64,000 bases of DNA from Planctomycetota bacterium (lineage in GTDB: Bacteria > Planctomycetota > B15-G4): NCBI GenBank assembly GCA_020638905.1, contig JACKHP010000006.1:142989-206988 (forward strand), given 5' to 3'. This document shows, in pieces, positions 16,359-24,721 of this stretch. Position 1 is the stretch's first letter, and each line of letters starts with the position of its first letter. Both the position numbers and the translations under genes were made by a program. The notes beneath the pieces are model-generated. The model searched no databases. It saw only the letters and a program-made list of their open reading frames with translations, and was not told the DNA's origin.

Positions 16359-18179
16359 ATGCGCGTCTTTCTCCGCCTGCTCACCGCCACGGCGGTGCTG
16401 CTCCCGTTCGCGACGTCGCTCGACGCCCAGGTCACCCCGGTGCAGATGGTCCGGCGCGGAGTCGTCCCCGCGGTGCCGCTCGAGACGCTGCCCGCCCTGC
16501 CGAAGTTCACCGCGTCCAGCCCGCGCACGACGATCGTGTTCGCCGACCGCGCCCCGGTCGGCGAACGGACGGGCGCGCTGCCCATCGAGCAGGCCTCCGC
16601 CGCGCTGCTGGTGAGCACGACGATCCCGTCGAGCGAGACGGGAACCGGCAAGCAGGAGCCGATCCAGTACCAGCTGCCGAGCTCTCCGAGCGAGTCGCCC
16701 TACCCGCTCATCGTGGCGTACCACGGCTTCGGCAACTCGGTCTCGACCACCGCGGCACAGACCGTGATCGACGAGTACTGCGAGCTCTACGGCTGGGCGT
16801 TCCTCGCGGTGACGGGCATCGACGACAAGCTCTTCGGTTCGCCCGTCAGCCAGCAGAACACCGAGGCGGCCATCGAGTGGATGCTCGCGCACTCGGATGC
16901 CGATCCCGACCGCATCTACATGGTGGGCTTCTCGATGGGCGCCGGCGTCGTCACGAACTTCGCGGCGCGGCATCGCGATCCCGACGGCGTCATGATCGCC
17001 GCGGTCGCCACCGTCTCGGGCTCGTTCGACTGGACCATGTGCTGGACGATGGATCCCACGGTGCAGTCGTGGCTGCTCAACCCGTGGAACTTCGGCGCGT
17101 CGCCCGCGAGCGATCCGTTCGCGTACCAGTTCTCGAGCGCGCTGTACTTCGACCCGAGCACGTACCCACCCGTTCCCGGGACGCACGACCCGCTCTACGC
17201 GATGGCACGCAACCTCGTCGACACGCCCGTCTACGCGACGTGGGACACGGCCGACACGATCACGTACCTGCCCTCGCAGAACGCCGAGCTCGTCGCCTGG
17301 CTCGGTGCGCTCGGGTCGGTCGCGAGCCGCACGGTCTCGGACACCGAGGATCCGTCCAGCGGCGGGCCGGCCACCCACTCGTGGGCGGTGATGGACCCCG
17401 ACGAGTTGTTCGGCTTCTTCGACGGCAAGTCCGTCGAGCGCCGTCCGGCCTCGTTCTCGGTGCTGGCCGAAGAGGACCGCGCGGTGTCGTGGATCGACCT
17501 CGTGCAGGAGACGCCAGGGGCCTTCAGCGAGTTCGACGGCAGCGCCTTCCCGGACACCGGCACGCTGTGGGTGAACCAGTCCTCGAACCTCGCGTCGGCC
17601 ACCGTCGACCTGGTCGCGGCCGGGCTCGACGGCGCCTCACCGCTGCACCTCCAGGCCGCCTCGACCGACGGCCTCGGCACCCGCATCGGACTCACCGGCC
17701 TCGCGCACTGGCCCGGCTACGCCCTCGACACCGGCACCGGCGACCCGCTCGACGGCCTCGAATGGGACGCCGCCACGCGCACGCTGTTCGTGCCCGTCCC
17801 TGCCTGGGGCGCGATCGACGTCGAAGTGCCGGTGACCCACTGGGGCGCGACGCTCACGGTGACGCCGGACCCCGTCGACCGCGGCCAGGACTTCAGCATG
17901 TCGGCCGCCGCCCGGCCCGGAGCCTCGGCCCTGTGGCTGATCCTGGGTCTGTCGGAGGTGGTCGTGCCCCTCGGCGTGGGCACGGTCTTCGTCCAGCCCT
18001 GGCCCCCGTCGCTGCTCCTGCCACTCCCGCTGGACGGCGAGGGGACGGTCTCGTTCAGTGCGACCATGCCCGACATGCCCGAACTCGAGGGCCTGCGCCT
18101 GCTCTTCCAGGGCGCCGTGGTCACGAGCGGGCAGGGCCTCACCGACCTCACGAACCCGGTGGCCCTCGACGTGCAGTGA
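16359..18179 (+). CDS. Secreted alpha/beta hydrolase (PHB-depolymerase/feruloyl-esterase-like), copy 1
   Basis: The protein has 606 residues and a cleavable signal peptide ending SLDAQ. The catalytic domain spans about residues 90-370: the oxyanion stretch YPLIVAYHGFG, the nucleophile elbow GFSMG and a likely catalytic His in THSWAV. The remaining 240 residues are beta-rich with a C-terminal segment shared with the next gene. It probably hydrolyses an ester-linked polymer or glycoside outside the cell; the substrate cannot be read. It follows the TPR gene by 71 nt. The downstream gene (18399-20249) is a clear tandem paralogue of the same size and layout. Confidence 0.85.
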   Translation: MRVFLRLLTATAVLLPFATSLDAQVTPVQMVRRGVVPAVPLETLPALPKFTASSPRTTIVFADRAPVGERTGALPIEQASAALLVSTTIPSSETGTGKQEPIQYQLPSSPSESPYPLIVAYHGFGNSVSTTAAQTVIDEYCELYGWAFLAVTGIDDKLFGSPVSQQNTEAAIEWMLAHSDADPDRIYMVGFSMGAGVVTNFAARHRDPDGVMIAAVATVSGSFDWTMCWTMDPTVQSWLLNPWNFGASPASDPFAYQFSSALYFDPSTYPPVPGTHDPLYAMARNLVDTPVYATWDTADTITYLPSQNAELVAWLGALGSVASRTVSDTEDPSSGGPATHSWAVMDPDELFGFFDGKSVERRPASFSVLAEEDRAVSWIDLVQETPGAFSEFDGSAFPDTGTLWVNQSSNLASATVDLVAAGLDGASPLHLQAASTDGLGTRIGLTGLAHWPGYALDTGTGDPLDGLEWDAATRTLFVPVPAWGAIDVEVPVTHWGATLTVTPDPVDRGQDFSMSAAARPGASALWLILGLSEVVVPLGVGTVFVQPWPPSLLLPLPLDGEGTVSFSATMPDMPELEGLRLLFQGAVVTSGQGLTDLTNPVALDVQ

Positions 18180-18398
18180 AGTCCCTGCATCCGAGGGGGC
18201 CTCCCCGACGGACCCTCTCCGGGTCTCGCCGCCCGGCCCATCTTGCGACTCGGAAGTCGCCTGATTCGAGCCAGGATGGGCTGATCCCGCACAAACTGCT
18301 TCTATGCGTCATGATGGATACGGGATACGCTTTGCGCTACTGCCCGCACCCCTGGCCCCGACGCACACTCCTCCCGATCGTCAAAGGGCGTGCTCCCG

Positions 18399-20249
18399 AT
18401 GCGACACCCTTATCTCCTTTCCGCCGTCCTGCTGCTGGCCCCCTCGGCCCCGAGCCAGCTCCAGTCCGGTCCCCTCTCGCCCGGCGAGATCCTGAACGCC
18501 GCCGACGAGGCGCAGCGGCAGGCTCGCATCGCGCTCACCGGTGATCTCGGCTTTGCGCCGCTGCCGCCCGTGCGCGCCGACAGCCCGAACGACACGATCC
18601 TGTTCGCCGACCGTCGTCCCGTCGGCCAGGACACCACGAGCTACGACTCGATCCCCGGCGGAACGTACGTCGACATCTTCGTGCCGAAGACGACCACCGG
18701 CACCGGCATCTTCGAGATCGCCAAGGCGATGCTGCCCTACGACTACGACGCGGGCGGCGCGCCGTATCCGCTCGTCGTGGCGTACCACGGCTTCGGCTCC
18801 TCGGCCGCCAGCGTCGCGACGCAGTCGACCATCGACGACGAGTGCAACGCGCGCGGCATGCTGTACCTGTCGGTCACCGGCATGGATGACCAGCTCTTCG
18901 GGTCTCCGCTCTGCCAGAAGAACACGCAGGCCGCGATCCAGTGGATGCTCGATCACTACCACGTCGACGCCGACCGCATCTACATGGTCGGCTTCTCGAT
19001 GGGCGGCGGCATCGTGAGCAACTTCGCCGCGCGCCACCGCGATCCCGACGGCATCATGATCGCGGCCGTGGGAACCGTCTCCGCCACGCTCGACTGGGCG
19101 CAGGAGTACAGCCTGGGCAACGCGACCATCCAGTCGTGGATGCAGAACAACTACAACTTCGGCGGAAGTCCGACGACGCAGCTGTTCGCCTATCAGCAGG
19201 CCAGTGCGCTGTACCACGTGCTGCACAGCTACCCGCCGATGCCGGGCACGCTCGTCCCCGAGCTGTCGATGACGCAGAACCTGCTCGCCGTACCGACGTA
19301 CATCACGTACGACGTCGACGACTCGATCACCTACGTCCCGGTGCTCAACGACGAGCACGAGACGTTCCTGAGCGGCCTGGGCGTGGCGACGATGAAGCGC
19401 GTCCAGAGCGGCACGCTCGATCCCGACAGCGGCCTGCCCGCGCCGCACTCGTGGGCCGTGCTCGACGAGACCGAGCTGTTCGACTTCTTCGACGGCAAGG
19501 TCGTCGACCGGCATCCCGAGGACTTCGGAGCCCAGCTCGACCTGGGGGGCGCCGTCTCGTGGGTCGAGACCACGCAGCGCACGGCCGGCGTCTTCACCTA
19601 CGTCGACGGCCAGAGCGATCCGGTCGGCAAGCACCTCACGCTCTCGAACGTGCAGAACGCGAGCCAGGTGTCCGCCGACGTCGGCCTGGCCGGCATCACG
19701 GGCACGCTGCCGGTGCGCGTCACGGCGACCTCGGCCGATGCCGGCGGCTTCCAGCTGCGCATGACCGGCTTCGGACAGACGCCCTGCTACGTCGTGCAGC
19801 ACGGCACGAACACGCTCGTGAGCTTCGACTCCGATCCGTCCACCGGCTCGCTCGTCGTGCAGGTCGGGCCGAACACGACGCTCGACCTCGACGTCGTCCA
19901 CGACCCGAAGTGGACGACCGTCTACACCTCGACTCCCAACCCGGCGCCGCAGGGCTCGATGGCCACGGTGACCATCGACGGACCGCGCAGCAGCACTCAG
20001 GCCTTGTGGGTCATCGCCGTGTACGAGATCCTGACGCCGGTCAAGGGCGTCACGATGACCGCGTTCCCCGGCACGCCCGCGATCCTGGTGCCGCTGCCTC
20101 TCGACGGGAACGGCGACATCACGTTCGGCCTCAACATCCCCGTCGACCCGCTGCTGGAGGGCATCCGTGTCCCCACCCAGGCCGTCACGATCGGGGCCGG
20201 AGGCGTCTTCGAGAGCGTCTCGAACCACTGGGCCCTCCGCGTCCAGTGA
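18399..20249 (+). CDS. Secreted alpha/beta hydrolase (PHB-depolymerase/feruloyl-esterase-like), copy 2
   Basis: The 616-residue paralogue of the preceding gene has a signal peptide ending APSQ, the same YPLVVAYHGFG and GFSMG elements, and HSWAV for the histidine. The match continues through the beta-rich C-terminal half (WTTVYTSTPNPAPQGS resembles copy 1's WGATLTVTPDPVDRGQ). The start is the ATG at 18399, with AAAGGG 10 nt upstream; a GTG at 18390 is too close to that site. A 219-nt gap separates the copies and contains a TACGCT hexamer at 18326-18331, so copy 2 may have its own promoter. The 3' end overlaps the pseudouridine synthase gene by 83 nt. Confidence 0.85.
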   Translation: MRHPYLLSAVLLLAPSAPSQLQSGPLSPGEILNAADEAQRQARIALTGDLGFAPLPPVRADSPNDTILFADRRPVGQDTTSYDSIPGGTYVDIFVPKTTTGTGIFEIAKAMLPYDYDAGGAPYPLVVAYHGFGSSAASVATQSTIDDECNARGMLYLSVTGMDDQLFGSPLCQKNTQAAIQWMLDHYHVDADRIYMVGFSMGGGIVSNFAARHRDPDGIMIAAVGTVSATLDWAQEYSLGNATIQSWMQNNYNFGGSPTTQLFAYQQASALYHVLHSYPPMPGTLVPELSMTQNLLAVPTYITYDVDDSITYVPVLNDEHETFLSGLGVATMKRVQSGTLDPDSGLPAPHSWAVLDETELFDFFDGKVVDRHPEDFGAQLDLGGAVSWVETTQRTAGVFTYVDGQSDPVGKHLTLSNVQNASQVSADVGLAGITGTLPVRVTATSADAGGFQLRMTGFGQTPCYVVQHGTNTLVSFDSDPSTGSLVVQVGPNTTLDLDVVHDPKWTTVYTSTPNPAPQGSMATVTIDGPRSSTQALWVIAVYEILTPVKGVTMTAFPGTPAILVPLPLDGNGDITFGLNIPVDPLLEGIRVPTQAVTIGAGGVFESVSNHWALRVQ

Positions 20250-21264
20250 CGACGAGCTCGACGACGACGAGGCCGATGATTCCCCCGAGGAGTCCGGCCT
20301 CGTCGAAGGCGTCTTCGAGGTCGACCGCGAGCATCAGCGGCTCTCGCTGCTCGACTTCCTCGACGTCCTGAGCGGGCCGGTCGACCGGCGCGCCGTGCAG
20401 GCCGCCGCGCGGGACGGACACCTGCTGCTCAACGGCGAGCCCGTGGGCGTGGGCGTCACCCTGCGCCAGGGCGACGAGTTGCGCGTCGCGGTGCCGCTCG
20501 AGTCGCTGCGCCGGCGCGACAAGACCCGCATCGCGGTGCTGTACCGGGACGGCGCCCTCGTGGTGGGCTCGAAGCCCTCCGGCCTTGCCTTCGACGCCGG
20601 GCGCCACGGCGGCGGCCGCAACGCGCTCGAGGCCCTGCGCGCCAGCCTCGACACGGAGGCCCGACCGCGCGCCGTCCACCGGCTCGACAAGCCCACCTCG
20701 GGCGTGATCGTGGCGGCGCTCGACAACGAGACCGAACGGGCCCTGCTCGACGCCTTGCGCGACGAGCGTGCCCACGTCGAGTACCTGGCCGTGGTGCGCG
20801 GACGCTTCCCCGACGACGAGGGAGTGATCGACCTGCCCCTCGGCAAGCGCAAGAAGAGCGACGCGGTGCTGCGCCCCGACCCGCACCACGGCACGCCCTG
20901 CGCCACCGCCTGGCGCGTGCTCGAGCGCCTCTCGGGCTTCGCGATCCTGCGGCTGCAGCCTCGTCAGGGCGGACGCAGCCACCAGGTACGCGCCCACATG
21001 GCCTCGATCGGGTACCCGATCCTGTGCGACCGTGACTACGGCGAGGACGACCGGCTGCTCATGAGCCAGCTCAAGATCGGCTACCGCCGCAAGCGTGGAC
21101 GCCCCGAGCGGCCGCTGCTCGAGCACCCGGCGCTGCACGCCCAGGCCTTCGTGCTCGACGACCTGCGCGTCGAGGCCCCCCTGCCCGACGACATGACGGT
21201 GCTGCTGGCGCAGCTCCGCCGCCTGCGTGGGCTGGGCGGCGAGCCCTCCGGCGACGACGACTGA
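20167..21264 (+). CDS. RluA-family pseudouridine synthase
   Basis: The 365-residue enzyme isomerises uridine to pseudouridine in rRNA or tRNA. After an acidic leader (about 30-50) comes an S4-like RNA-binding segment (about 60-110), then the catalytic domain with the RluA motif HRLDKPTSG, whose Asp is the nucleophile. GGRSHQVRAHM and LCDRDYGE are further family signatures. The start is a GTG at 20167, inside the end of the esterase gene. GGAGG lies 6 nt upstream of it, and no other start codon exists in frame before the conserved part, so the 83-nt overlap is probably real. Which RNA site is modified cannot be told. Confidence 0.9.
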   Translation: MSPPRPSRSGPEASSRASRTTGPSASSDDELDDDEADDSPEESGLVEGVFEVDREHQRLSLLDFLDVLSGPVDRRAVQAAARDGHLLLNGEPVGVGVTLRQGDELRVAVPLESLRRRDKTRIAVLYRDGALVVGSKPSGLAFDAGRHGGGRNALEALRASLDTEARPRAVHRLDKPTSGVIVAALDNETERALLDALRDERAHVEYLAVVRGRFPDDEGVIDLPLGKRKKSDAVLRPDPHHGTPCATAWRVLERLSGFAILRLQPRQGGRSHQVRAHMASIGYPILCDRDYGEDDRLLMSQLKIGYRRKRGRPERPLLEHPALHAQAFVLDDLRVEAPLPDDMTVLLAQLRRLRGLGGEPSGDDD

Positions 21265-21370
21265 CGACGGCCGACTCGGGAGTCTGCGCCGGAGCCCGGG
21301 GCCCGTGCCGCCGCCGATCGCACACGGCCGACGCGAGACGCCGACCACGCCCCACCGCCCGGTCGGGCGC

Positions 21371-21400
21371 TGGACATCGTCCCGCGGCGCCCCCTACAAT
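21371..21400 (+). promoter_or_regulatory. Sigma70-type promoter of rpmH
   Basis: TGGACA (21371-21376) and TACAAT (21395-21400) lie 18 bp apart, each one mismatch from consensus. This is the best promoter in the window, as expected for a ribosomal protein gene. The predicted start near 21407 leaves a leader of about 53 nt. Confidence 0.65.
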
Positions 21401-21459
21401 GCGCCGCTCGCCCGAGTCCCCCGAGAACGACTGTCTCGGAGCCGTCCCCGGAGTTCGTC

Positions 21460-21591
21460 ATGACCAAGGTCAAGCTGCGCAAGAGCAACACCAAGCGGGC
21501 CCGTCGCGTGGGCTTCCGCACGCGCATGAAGACCGTGGGCGGGCGCAACATCATCCGGCGCCGGCGTGCGCGCGGGCGCAGCCTCGGCTGA
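21460..21591 (+). CDS. rpmH: 50S ribosomal protein L34 (bL34)
   Basis: The 43-residue protein is highly basic and shows the bL34 pattern: an SN-x-KRARRVGFRTRM core, then GGRNIIRRRRARGR. The canonical family start (KRTFQPSN) is replaced by TKVKLRKSN, so the N-terminus is somewhat divergent. GGAG lies 7 nt upstream of the ATG and a strong promoter is at 21371-21400. In most bacteria rpmH sits beside rnpA and near dnaA. Here neither is present: the neighbours are the RluA gene and the YgiQ gene, so the classical origin cluster is broken in this genome. Confidence 0.9.
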   Translation: MTKVKLRKSNTKRARRVGFRTRMKTVGGRNIIRRRRARGRSLG

Positions 21592-21664
21592 CCGAGGTCT
21601 CGCGGGACGGCTCGGCCGTCCCGGCCACGACGCCGCCGTTCGGCGTGGGAGCTCCATCGGGAGC

Positions 21665-23725
21665 ATGATCACCCGCCGTCCGCATCCCGACGCCCCCGAG
21701 CCGCTGCCGATGAGCGCGGCCGAGTTGGCGCGTCTCGGCTGGGACGCACCGGACGTGGTGCTCGTCTCCGGCGACGCCTACGTCGACCATCCGTCGTTCG
21801 CGGCGGCGATCATCGGTCGCACGCTGCAGGCCGCCGGGTTCAAGGTCGCGATCCTGGCCCAACCCGACTGGAAGGACGCGCAGGCGTTCCGGTCGCTCGG
21901 CCGTCCCCGGCTCTTCTTCGGGGTCACGGCCGGCAACATGGACTCGATGCTGAACCACTACACGGCCAACCGGCTGCCGCGCAGTGACGACGCGTACTCT
22001 CCCGGCGGCCGCGCCGGACGACGTCCCGACCGCGCGACGAACGTGTACGCGCAGCGTTGCCGCGAGGCGTTTCCCGGCGTCCCGGTCGTCGCCGGCGGCG
22101 TCGAGGCCTCGCTGCGCCGGCTCGCGCACTACGACTACTGGTCCGACACGGTGCGTCCCTCGGTGCTCGTCTCGAGCAAGGCCGACCTGGTCGTGTTCGG
22201 GATGGGCGAGCGGCAGGTGGTCGAGATCGCGAGGCGCCTCGACGCGGGAGAGTCCGTCTCGGCGCTCACCGACGTGCGTGGCACGGCCTACCTGCTCGGC
22301 AAGCGCGCCACGCTGCCGCCGTTCGCCGCGTCGATGCTGTCCAGCGGGACGCCGTCGCCCGACGCGCCCGCTGCCGACGGCCCCGACGGCGCGAGCGTGC
22401 ACCTGCCGTCGTTCGAGGACGTCAGCTGCGACGTGCGCGCGTTCTCGATCGCCACGCGCCTGATCCACCGCGAGACGAACCCGTTCAACGCCCGCCGGCT
22501 CGTGCAGGCCCACGGCGACCGGCTGGTGGTGCAGAACCCGCCCGCGCTGCCGCTCTCCGAAGCCGAGATGGACGCGCTGTACGACCGTCCGTACACGCGC
22601 GCGCGGCATCCGTCGTACGGTGCCGACGAGATCCCGGCCGAGCGCATGATCGCCCAGAGCGTCACGATCATGCGCGGCTGCTTCGGCGGCTGCTCGTTCT
22701 GCTCGATCACCACGCACCAGGGCCGCGTGATCCAGTCGCGCAGCCCCGCGTCGGTGCTGGCCGAGGTCGACCGCGTGGCGGCCGACCCGCGCAGCAAGGG
22801 CGTGGTCTCCGACCTGGGCGGTCCGACGGCGAACATGTACACGATGCGCTGCACGTCGCCGGAGACCGAGGCGAAGTGCCACCGGCTGAGCTGCGTGTTC
22901 CCGTCGATCTGCCGGCACCTCGGCACCGACCACGCGCCGCTCGTCGACCTCATGCGCCAGGCGCGCGAGCGTCCCGGCGTGCGCCGCGTGCACGTCGCCT
23001 CGGGCGTGCGCATGGACCTCGCCGCGCGCAGTCCCGAGTACCTGCGCGACCTGGCCGCGCACCACGTGAGCGGACACCTCAAGGTGGCGCCCGAACACGT
23101 GAGCGAACGCGTGCTGTCCGCGATGAAGAAGCCGCCGCAGGAGAGCTTCGAGCGCTTCGCCGAGGCCTTCGACGAAGCCAGCAAGGCCGTCGGCAAGGAG
23201 CAGTACCTCGTCCCCTACTTCATCGCGGGACACCCGGGCAGCGAGCTGTCCGACATGATCGAGCTGGCGCTGTTCCTCAAGGGCGCCGGCTACCGTCCGC
23301 GCCAGGTGCAGGACTTCATCCCCGCGCCGATGGACCTCGCCACCTCGATCTGGCACACGGGCCTCGACCCGCACACGCTGCAGCCCACGCCCGTCGCGCG
23401 GCGCCTCAAGGAGCGCAAGTGGCAGCGCGCGCTGATGCAGTTCTTCAAGCCCGAGAACTGGTTCGAGGTGCGCGACGCACTCGTCGCCGCCAAGCGCGAA
23501 GACCTCATCGGACACGGAGCCCAGTGCCTCATCCGTCCCGAGCCGCCGAAGGAGGCGCTCGAGGCCCGGGCCAAGAAGCGCGGCGCCGAGCTCGAGCGCT
23601 TCGTCCACGAGGACGAGGCCATGGGACGCGACACGACGCGCGGCGCGCGGGGTCGGGCACCCGCCGATCCCGGAAGACGCCCGCGCCGCCGCGGCGGCCG
23701 CGGCGGCCGCGACGGTCAGCGGTAG
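21665..23725 (+). CDS. YgiQ/UPF0313-family radical SAM protein
   Basis: The protein has 686 residues. The N-terminal half matches the UPF0313 domain (DVVLVSGDAYVDHPSFAAAI; AGGVEASLRRLAHYDYWSD). A radical SAM core follows with the 4Fe-4S motif C-x3-C-x2-C in MRGCFGGCSFC (about residue 340). The C-terminus is low-complexity Arg/Gly-rich. The family is widespread but its reaction is unknown. The ATG at 21665 gives the family's normal N-terminus and follows rpmH by 73 nt with no promoter of its own seen, so it may share the rpmH transcript. Its last 10 nt overlap the convergent lipoprotein gene. Confidence 0.9.
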   Translation: MITRRPHPDAPEPLPMSAAELARLGWDAPDVVLVSGDAYVDHPSFAAAIIGRTLQAAGFKVAILAQPDWKDAQAFRSLGRPRLFFGVTAGNMDSMLNHYTANRLPRSDDAYSPGGRAGRRPDRATNVYAQRCREAFPGVPVVAGGVEASLRRLAHYDYWSDTVRPSVLVSSKADLVVFGMGERQVVEIARRLDAGESVSALTDVRGTAYLLGKRATLPPFAASMLSSGTPSPDAPAADGPDGASVHLPSFEDVSCDVRAFSIATRLIHRETNPFNARRLVQAHGDRLVVQNPPALPLSEAEMDALYDRPYTRARHPSYGADEIPAERMIAQSVTIMRGCFGGCSFCSITTHQGRVIQSRSPASVLAEVDRVAADPRSKGVVSDLGGPTANMYTMRCTSPETEAKCHRLSCVFPSICRHLGTDHAPLVDLMRQARERPGVRRVHVASGVRMDLAARSPEYLRDLAAHHVSGHLKVAPEHVSERVLSAMKKPPQESFERFAEAFDEASKAVGKEQYLVPYFIAGHPGSELSDMIELALFLKGAGYRPRQVQDFIPAPMDLATSIWHTGLDPHTLQPTPVARRLKERKWQRALMQFFKPENWFEVRDALVAAKREDLIGHGAQCLIRPEPPKEALEARAKKRGAELERFVHEDEAMGRDTTRGARGRAPADPGRRPRRRGGRGGRDGQR

Positions 23726-24597
23726 ATCGGCTCGTCGCCGAGCGCCGCGAACACGGCCGGCGTCCACGCGGAGACCCTGTCGAAGTCCGCGACGGTGGCG
23801 TCGTCGGACGAGAAGCCGCCGAGTTCACGGGACAGGAACGCCTCGCGCAGCGATGCGTCGAGGAACCGCAGTCGTCCCGCCGCGATCTCGTCGTCGAAGA
23901 AGCGCCGGAAGGCCGCCTCCGGATACGCGGGCACGATCACGTCGAACCTGGCCCAGCGCGTCCCTCCACCGTGCAGCGCGAGCAGTTCGCGCGCGAGGAC
24001 CCAGGCCAAGAGGCGCGCGGAGGCATCCTCGCGCTCGGCGGGCACGTGGCAGTCGAGGGCCATGGCGAGACGCGCGAAGGCGCACAGGAAGGCGTCGCTC
24101 GGCAGTCGGCCGCGCTCGGCGAGCCAGCGCTCGCCGAGGATGCGCTCGGCGCGACCGACGAGGGTCCAGACGCAGACGCGCCGCGCGTTCGCGTCGCTCA
24201 GGCCGTCCGGTGCGCCGAGCTCGGCGAAGCTGAAGGTCCGGTCGAGCACCACCGCCGCGGGACGCCGCCCCTCGCTGGTGGGAGCGGGCGGGTCGCGCTG
24301 GATCTGTCGCCCCAGCACGATCCAATCGCGGACGATCTCGATGGGAGTCGGATCCCTGCCGCGCTCGAGCATCTCCCGCAGCGCGTCGGGGAGTTCGGGC
24401 GCGCCCTCGGGCGGCGGCGACTCCGAGGCGTCCCGTGCGACCTCGGCAGCCCCCGCGGCGTCGTCCGGAGACGCCGCCTGACGGTCGGGAACCGCCGTCG
24501 GACGCGGCGCCGCGCAGTCCGACAGCGCGAGCGCGAGGCACACCGAGGCGACGACCCCGCGCCATCCGACCCGCTTGTCCCGGCACCCGTGCACCAT
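23716..24597 (-). CDS. Putative lipoprotein of unknown function
   Basis: The protein is 293 residues with an N-terminal hydrophobic stretch ending in the lipobox LALSDC. A Pro/Ala-rich linker precedes a mainly helical domain without motifs I recognise. The ATG at 24597 is chosen because GAGGAG lies 8 nt upstream; an ATG at 24624 has no such site. The stop overlaps the end of the convergent ygiQ-like gene by 10 nt. It is followed at its 5' side by the sulfatase gene in the same direction after 124 nt. Confidence 0.65.
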   Translation of the reverse strand: MVHGCRDKRVGWRGVVASVCLALALSDCAAPRPTAVPDRQAASPDDAAGAAEVARDASESPPPEGAPELPDALREMLERGRDPTPIEIVRDWIVLGRQIQRDPPAPTSEGRRPAAVVLDRTFSFAELGAPDGLSDANARRVCVWTLVGRAERILGERWLAERGRLPSDAFLCAFARLAMALDCHVPAEREDASARLLAWVLARELLALHGGGTRWARFDVIVPAYPEAAFRRFFDDEIAAGRLRFLDASLREAFLSRELGGFSSDDATVADFDRVSAWTPAVFAALGDEPIYR

Positions 24598-24721
24598 CCG
24601 CTCCACTCCTCGGCCGCCGGTCATGCGGCGGACTCTCGGATGCCCATGCGCCGTCGTCGCCCACGCGCGGACACCCGCGGCGGCGACGCGCTCGCCGCGC
24701 CCCGACGTACGACCGACGCGC

